Source of the DNA: Paulinella micropora | Lineage: Eukaryota; Cercozoa; Imbricatea; Euglyphida; Paulinellidae | Length of the DNA: 64,000 bases | NCBI GenBank assembly: GCA_019918135.1 | Contig: WBZZ01000732.1 | Location: forward strand, 126,990 to 190,989 | Direction of reading: 5' to 3' | Part shown: one piece after another, positions 50,457 through 59,015 of the stretch | Numbering within the stretch: the stretch's first letter is position 1 | How the letters are laid out: each line of letters starts with the position of its first letter | Made by a program: the position numbers and the translations under genes | The notes under the pieces: model-generated | Database searches by the model: none | Told to the model about the DNA's origin: nothing | The model's input: only the letters and a program-made list of their open reading frames with translations

Positions 50457-50502
50457 TATGACTTCGCCGTACTACGGCAGCGAAGCGGGTGCGAGCTAGG
50501 AC

Positions 50503-51090
50503 TTATAGTATTAGTTCAACTCCAGCCTGTCTAAATGCTCGAGGTAAATCATTGCAGCATGCCGCCATAAACTCCTTTTTGGGAAAGAGCTGGCCGTAGT
50601 TTTCCCATATATTGTTAAGGGTCCGCTGCACTTTCGAGTTGAACATGATGCAGTGTGATGTCTGTTCGCGCATAATGGGAGACACGGAGTTGCGGCCGGT
50701 AAGATATTGAACAGCGATAAAGACTGTTATATTATAATGGCGATATGTACCAAAAAAGTTCTGCATCCATCGATCTGTCGAGTCAATGATGCCGACCAAG
50801 TCGTCGAATACAATGAACGATGGCTCCAGGTACTTGTTCTCGAGGTAGCGCTTCTTGAGGTTTTCCACATAGTTCTGCAAGATGTCCATCCTGAAACCTT
50901 CGTAGATCTTGCAGTGCTGCTCGCTCGCAAAATGGAACGAAAAGCTGTTCTTGAACTTCGCGCGAACCATGATCAGGCCGTACTGGAACGGGTCCTTCTT
51001 GCGTGCGCACAGGCTGTACGGGAGCCATTTCAGGAAATGGGTCTTGCCTCGCTCCGATTTGCCGACGAGAACGAACAGCTGCCCCGCTAA
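50503..51090 (-). pseudogene. A32-type genome-packaging ATPase, start missing
   Basis: Reads from about 51090: QLFVLVGKSERGKTHFLKWL is Walker A (Gly-X4-Gly-Lys-Thr), EPSFIVFDDLVGIID is Walker B, and TVFIAVQYLTGRNSVSPIMR is the sensor strand (Gln) typical of FtsK/HerA-superfamily packaging ATPases of nucleocytoviruses and polinton-like viruses; NNIWENYGQLFPKKEF follows. The enzyme pumps DNA into capsids. The open frame continues past 51090 to 51192, but that part is antisense to a Lys/Ala-rich C-terminus, so the true start codon was probably lost at a junction. Otherwise intact. Confidence 0.8.
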
Positions 51091-51196
51091 CCAGGCCGAA
51101 CCAGCCAAGGCGGCAGTGGAGGCCGCGCTGGCTGCCAAGAAGGCAAAGAAGCCCAAGAAGAAGAAGCAGGCGGACGTTGTCAAGAAGGGCAAGTGA
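51075..51196 (+). pseudogene. C-terminal fragment of a Lys/Ala-rich basic protein
   Basis: NQAEPAKAAVEAALAAKKAK followed by KPKKKKQADVVKKGK and a stop at 51194-51196. It has no start and abuts the truncated ATPase on the other strand. The composition is like a nucleic-acid-binding tail. It implies a rearrangement point near 51070-51100. Confidence 0.45.
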
Positions 51197-51248
51197 GATT
51201 ATTATTTATTTTTTTTAATTTCGTTGCACAGATGTGAGAGAAGGAAGC

Positions 51249-52096
51249 ATGAAGCCCTGGCGCAAGAGGCACGCCGGCCGCGCCTTTGCCAGCGATGCGC
51301 AGATTCCTTTCAAGAAGCAGCGCACCGGCTTTGTCGGCGGCGCTTCGGCCGAGATGGCAGCCAAGACCAGGCAAATCATGCGATATGCTAACCCGCAGCT
51401 CTCGGCCGTGCTGGACGCCGTTGTGCCTGCTACCGCTGCTGCCGGCACGGGCTCGCCAATTCCAACCGCTCCGCTGTCGGCGACCGGCAAACCAATCCCC
51501 GTCGCTCCGCCGCTACCGGCCGACATAGACATAAAAAAGGCCCAGCCAGCCGACACGGGCGCAAAAGCTGCCGCTGCTGCGTCTAGCGACAACAAGGCTG
51601 CTTCGACAGACCCACACGACGAGCTGATGCAATCCGTCAAGGCAGGAAAGAAGCTCAAGAAAGTCGACCAACAGCAAAAGGCGGCCCCGACAGACCCGCA
51701 AGACGCGATTAATCAAGCCGTCAAGGCGGACAGTAAGCTCAAGAAAGTCGACACGGCGGCGCATGCGGCCGCTAAAAAGGCAGCTGAAGAGAAAGAAAAA
51801 GCCGAGAAGCCCACGGTGATGGACCAGCTCAAGAAGGGCACCGCGCTCAAGAAAGCCGACCTGAAGACACAAGAGGCTATACACCAAGTAGCAGCGTACC
51901 AGAGAACAAGACTCCTAAACAAGAAGAGAAACTGAGGGCCTGGTCCCATGAGCTGGGCGAAGCGATAACCGAGCTCGAGGCGCAGATCAAGAAAGAGGAA
52001 GACCTTCACGGCAAGTCGGACGAGACGGAAGCCATAAGAAAGAAAAAGACCAGGCTGGTGGCCAGGAAGAAGATCATAGACAAGGGGCTCAAGTGA
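51249..52096 (+). pseudogene. Protein with three WH2-like actin-binding motifs and C-terminal coiled coil
   Basis: Starts MKPWRKRHAGRAFASD. Residues 60-100 are Pro/Ala-rich. Three repeats follow at residues 125-140 (DELMQSVKAGKKLKKVD), 152-168 (DAINQAVKADSKLKKVD) and 190-204 (VMDQLKKGTALKKAD), each with the WH2 pattern: amphipathic helix, then Leu-Lys-Lys-Val/Ala. WH2 motifs bind actin monomers, and tandem copies nucleate filaments; baculovirus P78/83 is a known viral WH2 protein. Near 51910 a frameshift is needed to reach EKLRAWSHELGEAITELEAQ and a Lys/Glu coiled coil ending at 52096. As read, the first frame stops at 51935. Between packaging and capsid genes, so a virion or egress role is inferred. 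Confidence 0.55.
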
Positions 52097-52951
52097 TGAT
52101 TTTTTTTTCCTGTCAGGCTAATTAAAGTTTCCGTATCGTAGTTTCGAATTTAGAGAACAGAAAAGCTTTATTGGCCTAACCTTCCGAACTCGTCGGAGTA
52201 GTGTGGAGGGAAAGGGGCTAGGCTCAAATATTTCAGGACTCAAGTTTACAAAACACTAAAAGTTGACGGCTCTGATGTCCACTCGGAACACAGACAGCCG
52301 CACCTAAAAACTTGAGTACTGAAACCGAACATTACAAATACCGGCACGCTCTACTAGTCAACTAAGAAGACCGGGTGGAGGAGGGGATAGTGGAAGGAAA
52401 AAACAAAGAAATGGAATAACACTATCTATTAAAGCCGGACAGAGAAACCGGGCGGAGGAGGGGAGAGCGGACGGCAAACTAATGTTAGAGCGACTGAACA
52501 ATCCCAAGGACCGGAACAAACCTACACTAAACAAGGGAAGGAACCAAGCACAATGAGCAGGCCAACCTAGTGACTAGTTGTTCACAGCAACAACCGAAGG
52601 TAGCACCAAAACAGTCCAAGGGAGACGCGACGAAGTCGGAGCGAGCAGAAGCAGCGGAGGCCACCAGCGATCACCGAACACCACCAAAAGCCCAGAGCAG
52701 ACAGAAACAAAGGACAAACAAAAACAAAACAAGGGAAGGGTGGGCGGGAGTTTGAAAGTTGGGAAGATCTTTCGATCTTTCCAACTTTCCAACCTAGGCC
52801 TAACCAGACGCAGGATCAAACACGCGCCGGCTCCGCCGGCACGGCTACGCCGCGCCGACCGGACTACCGTAAAAGCGAAACGTCTCCTCGGAACTTTAAC
52901 GGCGGTTAACTCCGGGCGAAGCCCGGAGCAAACCAGTAATTTAAAAAACGT
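52097..52951. other. Non-coding spacer with hairpins and direct repeats
   Basis: No convincing gene. Direct repeats GGGTGGAGGAGGGGATAG (near 52374) and GGGCGGAGGAGGGGAGAG (near 52450). Foldback AAAGTTGGGAAGATC / GATCTTTCCAACTTT near 52756-52790 with one mismatch, and a terminator-like CTCCGGGC-GAA-GCCCGGAG at about 52909-52927. Could be regulatory or replicative DNA between two gene blocks. Confidence 0.5.
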
Positions 52952-53370
52952 ATGTACGTCAAGAAGGCGGTCGGCGGTAGCTGGACGTTCCGGCCCAACG
53001 GGCGGTTCTTCGACAACCGGCCCTTGCCGTTCAAACAGAAGAGCCAGAACAGCAGCGGCCTGTTTGGGAATTTGGCCAAGGCCCAGGCGCTCATGAAGCA
53101 GGCCTACCACCCGCACGGGCCGGCAGAGGCGTTCGAGCTGGAACTGTTCGAGGAGCCAGCGGCGGCTGCAGCAGGGGAACCGGAACCAGCCGCGCCGGTG
53201 GCGGCAGAGAAGAAGAAGGAGGAAGCGAAGCCAGCACCGGCGGCTGCAGAGCACAAGAAGCAGGCGCCGGCGGCTGCAGAGCAGAAAAGCCGGCGCCAGC
53301 GGCTGCAGAACAGAAGAAGGAAGAGAAGGCGCAAGAGGGAGAAGGCGACCAGCCAGGGATGGGCGACGGC

Positions 53371-53402
<32 letters not shown>

Positions 53403-53705
53403 AGAAGAAGAAGAAGAAGAAGAAGAAGAAGAAGAAGAAGAAGAAGAAGAAGAGGCAGGAGAGAATGGTGGAGAAGTCGAGGACGTCGTCGAGGGCAAGG
53501 GCGAGCAAGTCAAGGCGGCAAAGCAACAAGAACTGCCACCCGCGGCAGACCAAGAAGAAGAACTAGCGCCAGCTGGCGACGGCCCGGAGGGCGTGGGCCA
53601 GGAGTTACCACCGGACGTCAGGGAAGGAATAAAAAGCTGCAGGAAAGAAGGGCGGCATTTGAACGCAAGAAACAAGAAGACGCCGCGCGCGAGGAGCTTA
53701 TACTA
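52952..53705 (+). pseudogene. Glu-rich low-complexity protein with GAA microsatellite, frameshifted
   Basis: Starts MYVKKAVGGSWTFRPNGRFF, a structured N-terminal 55 residues (FKQKSQNSSGLFGNLAKAQA). Ala/Pro/Glu/Lys-rich repeats (AAAEHKKQAP-type units) follow. Near 53275-53300 the frame must shift to avoid a poly-Lys/Arg reading, giving GDGEEEEEE over the (GAA)n tract at 53377-53455. Another shift near 53630 gives a helical tail ERRAAFERKKQEDAAREELI. Likely a virion or DNA-associated protein. The microsatellite is an obvious slippage site. Confidence 0.4.
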
Positions 53706-53709
53706 ACAA

Positions 53710-54120
53710 ATGAGTGGACATCGAGGCCCCACCGTGCCGCTAGTTAACACCGGCGAAGAGAAGTCGGCGGCCGCCCAGGCCAACCAAGTCGAGCATGGTA
53801 CCGAGACTCGGCCGATTATCCAAACTGACAGCCTCGCTACCTCTTCGATCATCTACTCGGCACTGTCCGCCACGGGCGCGGGCGCCGGGGCAAGGCTCAT
53901 TGGCCAGATGAAGCTGGTGGCCCAGCGCCTGTCACAAAACTCACTGGCTCCTTGGTACAAGGGGGCGGTCCTGCTCGTCGGCACGCTGAAGGAGATCGCT
54001 GAAGTGTACGGAGAGGCTTTCTGCAAGACCAACTGCTGCGAGGACGCAATGAAAGAAGCTTGGGAAGCAAATAACACCAACATGCTCCCATGGCTCGTGG
54101 AGTTGAGGTCGATTAACTAA
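53710..54120 (+). CDS. Hypothetical protein, 136 aa
   Basis: Complete from MSGHRGPTVPLVN. The N-terminal 45 residues are polar; residues 45-110 are Ala/Gly/Leu-rich (SALSATGAGAGARLIGQMKL, then GAVLLVGTLKEIAEVYGEAF), amphipathic and possibly membrane-active. Intact, in the structural gene block. No family recognised. Confidence 0.5.
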   Translation: MSGHRGPTVPLVNTGEEKSAAAQANQVEHGTETRPIIQTDSLATSSIIYSALSATGAGAGARLIGQMKLVAQRLSQNSLAPWYKGAVLLVGTLKEIAEVYGEAFCKTNCCEDAMKEAWEANNTNMLPWLVELRSIN

Positions 54121-54203
54121 TGCGTTCATAAGCTCATCTCACCGTGTGTGTTTAAAAAAAAATCTTTGTCAGGCGCACTTATGGGAATTCCTGGGAGGGC
54201 TGC

Positions 54204-54359
54204 ATGCAAGTGGCAGGTTTCGTGGAACAGTACCAATCGGCCAAGATCAGAGACGAACAATGGGCGCGGATCTCCGCGCTGTCTTCTCTCGATCGCGAGA
54301 ACGGCTCCGTGCGAGGCTGGAACACCATCCATAAAGGTTGGCAATGCCAACATCTTTGA
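54204..54359 (+). CDS. Small hypothetical protein, 51 aa
   Basis: MQVAGFVEQYQSAKIRDEQW ... ending GWNTIHKGWQCQHL. TTTAAAAAAAAATCTTTG (54151-54168) lies about 40 bp upstream, matching the shared promoter motif. A competing ATG at 54181 in another frame gives less protein-like sequence. Frame choice is judged by composition only. Confidence 0.35.
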   Translation: MQVAGFVEQYQSAKIRDEQWARISALSSLDRENGSVRGWNTIHKGWQCQHL

Positions 54360-54364
54360 GTAGC

Positions 54365-54404
54365 TTAAAAAAGAATCTTGGGGCATTGTTAGATTAAAAG
54401 AGCG
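54365..54404 (+). promoter_or_regulatory. Two-part promoter-like element
   Basis: TTAAAAAAGAATCTTG (54365-54380) and GATTAAAAGAGCG (54392-54404), 7 bp before ATG 54411. Best example of the shared motif. Confidence 0.5.
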
Positions 54405-54410
54405 ATCACC

Positions 54411-55151
54411 ATGACAGACCCTTTCGCCAACTTAGAGCCACCGCTCGAGACAAAGATCGAACAGCCGCCCACTGCTCCTCTCCTCCCTCCTCCGGCCAAG
54501 GGGCGCAGGACGGCAGGCCCTTCTCAAGCGAGCCTGGCACGGCGTCTGGCCGCGCCGTCGTCGGCAGCAGGAGCAACCGAAGACCCTGAGCTGCGCGATG
54601 ACCCCAACTACCGGCTCTTGTGCGCCTATGGCCGCAGTGCCCTGATTGGCCCCAAGCTCAAAAAAGCGCACATCAACTGCAACCCGAAATCCCTGCGCAG
54701 GCTGCCGAGACAGAAGCTGCCGCTGTTGTTGGACGAAGTCGAGGAAGTGCTGGAAGGCGAACTGTCTGGTGATCTAGCGGACGCTGTGCTCAAGCAAGGG
54801 CTCGTGTGCCTCGAAAACTTGGTAGCGAACCGCTCGCGTTACCAAATCTCGGGCACGACCGAGGCCTGCTTTGCCAATGACCGGTGGTGCTTCTTGCTCG
54901 AGCGGGCCAAGCTGCGCGCGGGCATCGGACTGTGCACGTGGCCTTACCCTAGCTTGGCTGTGCACGTGGCCGGTGGAGGCCTGCTGTTTGCCATGCTGCC
55001 CAGGCTCATGCGCCGCGGCCAGCTTGGGATGGTAGGCGACAGCGACGCCGCCAAGCAGCTGTTCTTGATCGGCGCACTTTCGGAAGTCTTTAGTCAGTAC
55101 TTCTACGAAGGCTACCTGAACCCCGTGGGCCAAGGACACTACCGCTTCTAA
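54411..55151 (+). CDS. Hypothetical protein, 246 aa
   Basis: Complete, MTDPFANLEPPLETKIEQ. Residues 1-65 are Pro/Ala-rich and disordered; 70-150 are helical with LRRLPRQKLPLLLDEVEEVL; 175-246 contain Gly-rich hydrophobic AVHVAGGGLLFAMLPRLM and a Tyr/Phe-rich end (FSQYFYEGYLNPVGQGHYRF). It has the two-part promoter element upstream. Intact and compositionally like the neighbours. Probably a viral late protein; no family recognised. Confidence 0.55.
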   Translation: MTDPFANLEPPLETKIEQPPTAPLLPPPAKGRRTAGPSQASLARRLAAPSSAAGATEDPELRDDPNYRLLCAYGRSALIGPKLKKAHINCNPKSLRRLPRQKLPLLLDEVEEVLEGELSGDLADAVLKQGLVCLENLVANRSRYQISGTTEACFANDRWCFLLERAKLRAGIGLCTWPYPSLAVHVAGGGLLFAMLPRLMRRGQLGMVGDSDAAKQLFLIGALSEVFSQYFYEGYLNPVGQGHYRF

Positions 55152-55164
55152 AAAAAGAATCTTG
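55150..55164 (+). promoter_or_regulatory. A-rich AATCTT promoter-like element
   Basis: AAAAAAAGAATCTTG, 22 bp before ATG 55187; GTCTAAAGTGAAC sits in the place of the TTAAAAGAG box. Confidence 0.5.
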
Positions 55165-55186
55165 TGTAGCTAGTCTAAAGTGAACA

Positions 55187-55720
55187 ATGCCAGTGGAAGA
55201 AGCTCTGCTGGCCTGGCCTCTGATCGTTACAACCGCTATCATCGTGGGCTGTGTGCGCTCCTGTTGCAAACGGTTTTTGCGTCCAACGATCTCGTGCGAC
55301 CTCGACAAGCCGCTGCCCACACACTACGTGACGCTCGATGACCTCCTCCGGCGGCCTTACCAAGCGCCAAGCGCTGCAGAAGCTCTTTGCGGACCTGGAG
55401 AATTACTGGACAACTGGGGGCTGCTGTCCCTCGGCGAGAGCAAGGACCTGCGCATGCAGTGGAACCTAGGTCTTGAAAGCCAAGTTGCGACCGTTGAAAA
55501 GTTCTTTTTGCCTGCCTACAAGGACGGCAAGCTCGCCGCGTACGTCCAGAGCGAAGCTGGCATCTGGTTTGAGCTGGCCACCAAGACTCGTGCTCTGACT
55601 CCCGCCCTGCAACAACTGCAGCAAAGATTTCTGGCCAAGCAGAGTCTGGCCAAGGACGCTCAGTTCCTGGGACAAATTACGCAAGTCATGGAACGCATCT
55701 GCCAAGTCATTGTCTTTTAA
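55187..55720 (+). CDS. Membrane-anchored hypothetical protein, 177 aa
   Basis: Complete. Residues 6-24 (LLAWPLIVTTAIIVGCVRSC) form an N-terminal transmembrane segment followed by basic CCKRFLRP, consistent with a type II or signal-anchor protein. The rest is soluble, with a helical C-terminus (LQQLQQRFLAKQSLAKDAQF). Intact, with its own promoter-like element. Function unknown; a virion membrane protein is possible. Confidence 0.55.
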   Translation: MPVEEALLAWPLIVTTAIIVGCVRSCCKRFLRPTISCDLDKPLPTHYVTLDDLLRRPYQAPSAAEALCGPGELLDNWGLLSLGESKDLRMQWNLGLESQVATVEKFFLPAYKDGKLAAYVQSEAGIWFELATKTRALTPALQQLQQRFLAKQSLAKDAQFLGQITQVMERICQVIVF

Positions 55721-55771
55721 ATAAAAATGAAAAATTTAATTTTCATGACTTATCAAGTTTAATTAAGAAAG

Positions 55772-56101
55772 ATGGGCAAGCGCATGCGAGAAAGGCACGA
55801 GCGGCACACGGCCAAGAAGGCCGCCCGCAAGGAAGCCCGCGCCGCCACTGAACAGCGCATAGGGCGCAGAAAGGAAGAGAGGAGGGAGCGGACCCGCGAA
55901 GGGCTGCGACAGTTCGGCAACTCTCAAGTCAGTCACGGGCTTTTTTGGCAAGCAGATCGACAAGGTGACTGACATCCCGAAAGAAGCGATGGACACCACC
56001 AAGCAGCTAGGCGACAACGCCGAGGGCGGCCTCAAGTCCATGGCACTGCCTTTGGCGGTCGGCTCCGCGGCGATCGGGGCCGTGGTGATCCTGAAAAAAT
56101 A
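55772..56101 (+). pseudogene. Small basic protein with C-terminal membrane segment, frameshifted
   Basis: Starts MGKRMRERHERHTAKKAARK and continues with an Arg/Lys/Glu helix to GLRQFGNSQVSHGLF (near 55940). A frameshift in the T-run there leads to KQIDKVTDIPKEAMDTTKQL and a Gly/Ala/Val membrane segment (LPLAVGSAAIGAVVILKK) ending at 56101. About 110 codons. The layout (basic head, tail anchor) fits a small virion protein. Confidence 0.45.
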
Positions 56102-56113
56102 AAAAAAATCTTC
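56095..56113 (+). promoter_or_regulatory. A-rich AATCTT promoter-like element of the capsid gene
   Basis: AAAAAATAAAAAAAATCTTC directly after the preceding stop, 22 bp before ATG 56136. Confidence 0.45.
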
Positions 56114-56135
56114 TTTGTCCTTAGTATCGTATACG

Positions 56136-57986
56136 ATGTCTTCCGCCACCGTCGTCGTGCCCCCTGCTAGCAAGCAGCAGAAAATCGCCACCGGTAAGAG
56201 GGCGCGTAACGGCCAGGAGATCTTGATTGATCCCGAGCACGCCCGCGCGATCATTGCACTCCCTTGCTGGACGCAGACGGTCATGGCGCCCGCCGCCGCG
56301 ACCTCGGCGCTGAGCAACACCGCTTTTTTTAGCTTTATCCTCGAGAACAACCAGTCTGGCGCGATCCATGACGCGACGCTGCGTTTCAAGATCGCGTTCA
56401 CGACCAGCGGCAGCCAGCCGACCGACTCACATGTTTTGCCTACCACTCAGTGGTTCGAAATAATTGAGTACATCGACCGCCTGACGGGCACTGAAATCGC
56501 GCGCTATCACGGCGACATGATGCACTTGATACTCAACACGCTAGAGGCCATCGACCAGATCGCCGACATGGTCAACATGAACCCCAAGACAGGCAAGATC
56601 AGCGGCCGCCAGTGGGAAAACAACGACGAGCAGGACTTCTACTTGCCCCTGCTGCACACTTGGCTTAACGGCATGGACCTGGACCTGAGCACGCTGCGTG
56701 GCGACCTCGAAATCAGGTTCTATCCGCGCGGTTCGATCTTCGTGGCGTCCCAGTCGGCAGTCAACGGCCAGTCCGCGCCCGCCGTGCCTTGCACTGCCAG
56801 CTTGAGCGAGATCCGCTTCATCACGGGCTGCACGCAGCTGCCGAACGGCATGCGCCTGGGCAGGAGCCCGCTGAAGCAGGGCAAGGTCGCTGAGCAGAAG
56901 TACATCGACTTTGTGCAGTACACTGCCTACGCCCAGCGCATCAAGCCCTCTGACCGGTTGGCTATTGATTTGGACCAATTCTCGCACCACTCCGGCGGGC
57001 TGTTTGTCTTCATCCGCAAATCAGGCGACCAGACCGCGTACGGAGACGCCACGACCTAGTACTACCCGCAGTACACGTACGACAACACGGGCGCTTGATG
57101 ACCTACGACATGTTGGGCGACGCAACGACAATTGATTTGGAAGACGTGCACGGTAGATCGCAGATGGGCGAAGGCACCCCGATCGATGAGCGCTTTTTCC
57201 GTGAGGAGACGATGGGCCAGCTAGTGCGCAGCTCCTACCTGAAGTCCAACGGCGTGTACATGATCCCGTTCAGCAACGACCCCAAGGCCATGTTAGACGG
57301 AGTCATGGACGGCTACAAGACCTTTGTCGGCAACCGCGAGCGCCTGGTGATCAACGCCGGCCCCGCGCCGCGCGCCGCGACCGTCGCGTACAAGTACGGG
57401 GCTTGGTACTCCAATACTGCAGTGTTTGCCCTGAACGACACCAACCGCCTGACCGTGGACTTCAAGGGCGTGACGGTGGCCGTCCTCAACATCGACTCTG
57501 ACCTCACTTTCGCCAGAATTACCGACCGGCGCTACACGTCGCCTGCCACGGCCGCGTTGACGAACCTCAACACCTTGCTGGCTAGCTCGAGCTGGCTGCG
57601 CGCGTGCGGGGTCAAGATCAAGTTTAGTAACACACGAGCTGGCGCGACCAGCACGGTCGACTGGGAGGCCAATGCGGCGATGGAGTACACCGCGTCCGTC
57701 ACGGACCTGAACGACCAGCCCGTGCTCTGGTCCCGCGGAGACGTCCACCAGCTGAAGCTGAAGTTCCAGCAGGCGCCAGACACATCCGCGGCTACTTACA
57801 ACGCCCAAGAAGAGATGGTCGTCAGCGCCGCCACTTCGGGCAAACGAGGTGTGGTCGATGGTCTATACGACATTACGATCTATTCGGCGTACTTCAAGTA
57901 CTTGCACGAAAGCAATGGTAGCCTGGAGTTGGCGTCGGTTAAAAAATTCTTAGACTGTGTATTTAAATTAAAGAGCGTGAGTGAAA
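56136..57986 (+). pseudogene. Candidate major capsid protein (double jelly-roll type), one stop and one frameshift
   Basis: About 600 codons. ATG 56136 (MSSATVVVPPASKQQK) follows the promoter element. First part to 57056 is strand-rich with PTTQWFEIIEYIDRLTG and DLSTLRGDLEIRFYPRGS. TAG at 57057 interrupts it, then a one-base insertion near 57089, then MTYDMLGDATTIDLEDVHGR and GVYMIPFSNDPKAMLDG, a Pro-Phe-Ser motif like the one in capsid proteins of polinton-like viruses and relatives. The size, beta-rich composition, position amid late genes and presence of a packaging ATPase support a capsid role; no diagnostic motif proves it. The end is unclear: the frame runs on to 58150 over the next small gene. 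Confidence 0.5.
57939..57977 (+). promoter_or_regulatory. Two-part promoter-like element inside the capsid 3' end
   Basis: TTAAAAAATTCTTAG (57939-57953) and ATTAAAGAGCG (57967-57977), 9 bp before ATG 57987; close match to the pair before ATG 54411. Confidence 0.4.
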
Positions 57987-58115
57987 ATGGACCTGTTCGT
58001 GGTGGCAATCATCGCCGTCTTAGTGATCGGGGTGGCCGGGTGTGTTATTATCCTGTACTTTCCAGTGAGGTGTCCGGACGAGAGAGTGGTGGCACCGGCC
58101 GTCCCAGACGTTTAA
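57987..58115 (+). CDS. Single-pass membrane micro-protein, 42 aa
   Basis: MDLFVVAIIAVLVIGVAGCV then ILYFPVRCPDERVV and a stop at 58113-58115. One membrane segment (residues 3-24) with an N-outside or signal-anchor look. Too short for usual ORF cut-offs, but it has a promoter-like pair upstream and a downstream gene with its own element, so it is read as a real gene overlapping only the capsid read-through frame. Confidence 0.45.
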   Translation: MDLFVVAIIAVLVIGVAGCVIILYFPVRCPDERVVAPAVPDV

Positions 58116-58130
58116 GGTTTTTTATCAGAG

Positions 58131-58149
58131 AAAAAAAAGAATCTTCTTG
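58131..58149 (+). promoter_or_regulatory. A-rich AATCTT promoter-like element
   Basis: AAAAAAAAGAATCTTCTTG, 38 bp before ATG 58187; CAAACTAAAGATG lies at the start codon. Confidence 0.45.
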
Positions 58150-58186
58150 ATGCCCTATTATAACAAAGGACAAGAGCAAACTAAAG

Positions 58187-58476
58187 ATGTCTTCCAACTG
58201 CACGACTTGTGGACAAGCTACCGCCGCTGCTGCTCCCGCCAAGCTCGAGCGCAAGCCCCGCGCGCCGTCCGCGTACAACACCTTTTTCAAGGAGCAGATG
58301 GCCACGCCGAAGTCAAGGCGATGGCTCATAAAGAACGCATGGCGTACATCAGCTCGAAATGGAACCAACAGAAGGCGGCTGCTCCTGCTCCTTCTTCCGC
58401 ACCCCAACAGGCACAGCAATCGGCAGCGAGCGAGGCACTCCCTGCTGGACGCCCTGCCCTCGTGCGGCCCCTCTGA
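58187..58476 (+). pseudogene. HMG-box/YABBY-like DNA-binding protein, frameshifted
   Basis: MSSNCTTCGQATAAAAPAKL then RKPRAPSAYNTFFKEQMAT in the first frame, the characteristic Pro-Ser-Ala-Tyr-Asn-X-Phe opening of an HMG/YABBY helix. One-base shift near 58300-58312 gives EVKAMAHKERMAYISSKWNQ, the matching second helix (His-Lys-Glu ... Trp). Ala/Pro/Gln tail, stop at 58474-58476. About 96 codons. Such small boxed proteins occur in several algal DNA viruses and bend or pack DNA. The frameshift breaks it as read. Confidence 0.55.
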
Positions 58477-58589
58477 CCAGCGCACAGAATGCAAGACCAA
58501 AGGCGTCACTCAAGTGATCTGACTCTGTGAGGCATTTAGTCTCGCCAGTTACATTAAAACTTTCTACGAGGTTTTACTTTGGCTTGAAT

Positions 58590-58967
58590 TTAGTATTTCC
58601 CTTTAACTCGACCGGATATAGTCGACGTAAGCGAGAAAAAGCAACTGAACTTGAACGAGCTCTGATAGTAAAGTAGCTCCTTGGCGCCAAGTGCCAGCAT
58701 CGTTGCGCCGGCTGCCGCTTGAATCAAGAGGTTGTCGGGTTTTGTGTTTGCTCTCCCGAAATTTTGGTCCTCGACGTTGTGCACTTCCTCGATCGAGTGC
58801 AGGCACGCTGACAGCGACTTGGTCTTGAAGCTGTCAGTGTCGGCCTGTATGGCAATGCTCAGCACGCTGGCATAAGTGACTGCGATGGCGTTGGTGCTGT
58901 TGTTTTTCTCGAGCACTACCACTCCAAGATTTCTCAGCCCCTGGTCGATTGACACGACTTTTTTCAT
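58590..58967 (-). pseudogene. RuvC-like Holliday junction resolvase, C-terminus damaged
   Basis: 125 aa from 58967. MKKVVSIDQGLRNLGVVVLE is the first strand of the RNase H fold with the catalytic Asp (Ile-Asp-X-Gly-X2-Asn-Leu), as in poxvirus A22 resolvases. TKSLSACLHSIEEVHNVEDQ is where a second acidic residue is expected, and LLIQAAAGATMLALGAKELL fits the following helix. The C-terminal Asp region is missing: the frame ends SGRVKGKY about 40 residues early. It resolves branched or concatemeric DNA during replication. Truncation is probably mutational. Confidence 0.55.
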
Positions 58968-59015
58968 TTTCTTCCCTCCCCCTTTTGTTTTGATACGAGA
59001 CGAACTTTCTTTTTT

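Noticed and set aside
52574-53254. ORFs on both strands across the 52.1-52.95 kb spacer
   Set aside because: Mutually antisense, low complexity, no start context or promoter-like element, and overlapping hairpins.
53091-53675. Minus-strand Ser/Phe-rich ORFs opposite the Glu-rich protein
   Set aside because: Poly-Ser and poly-Phe arise from reading the (GAA)n tract in reverse.
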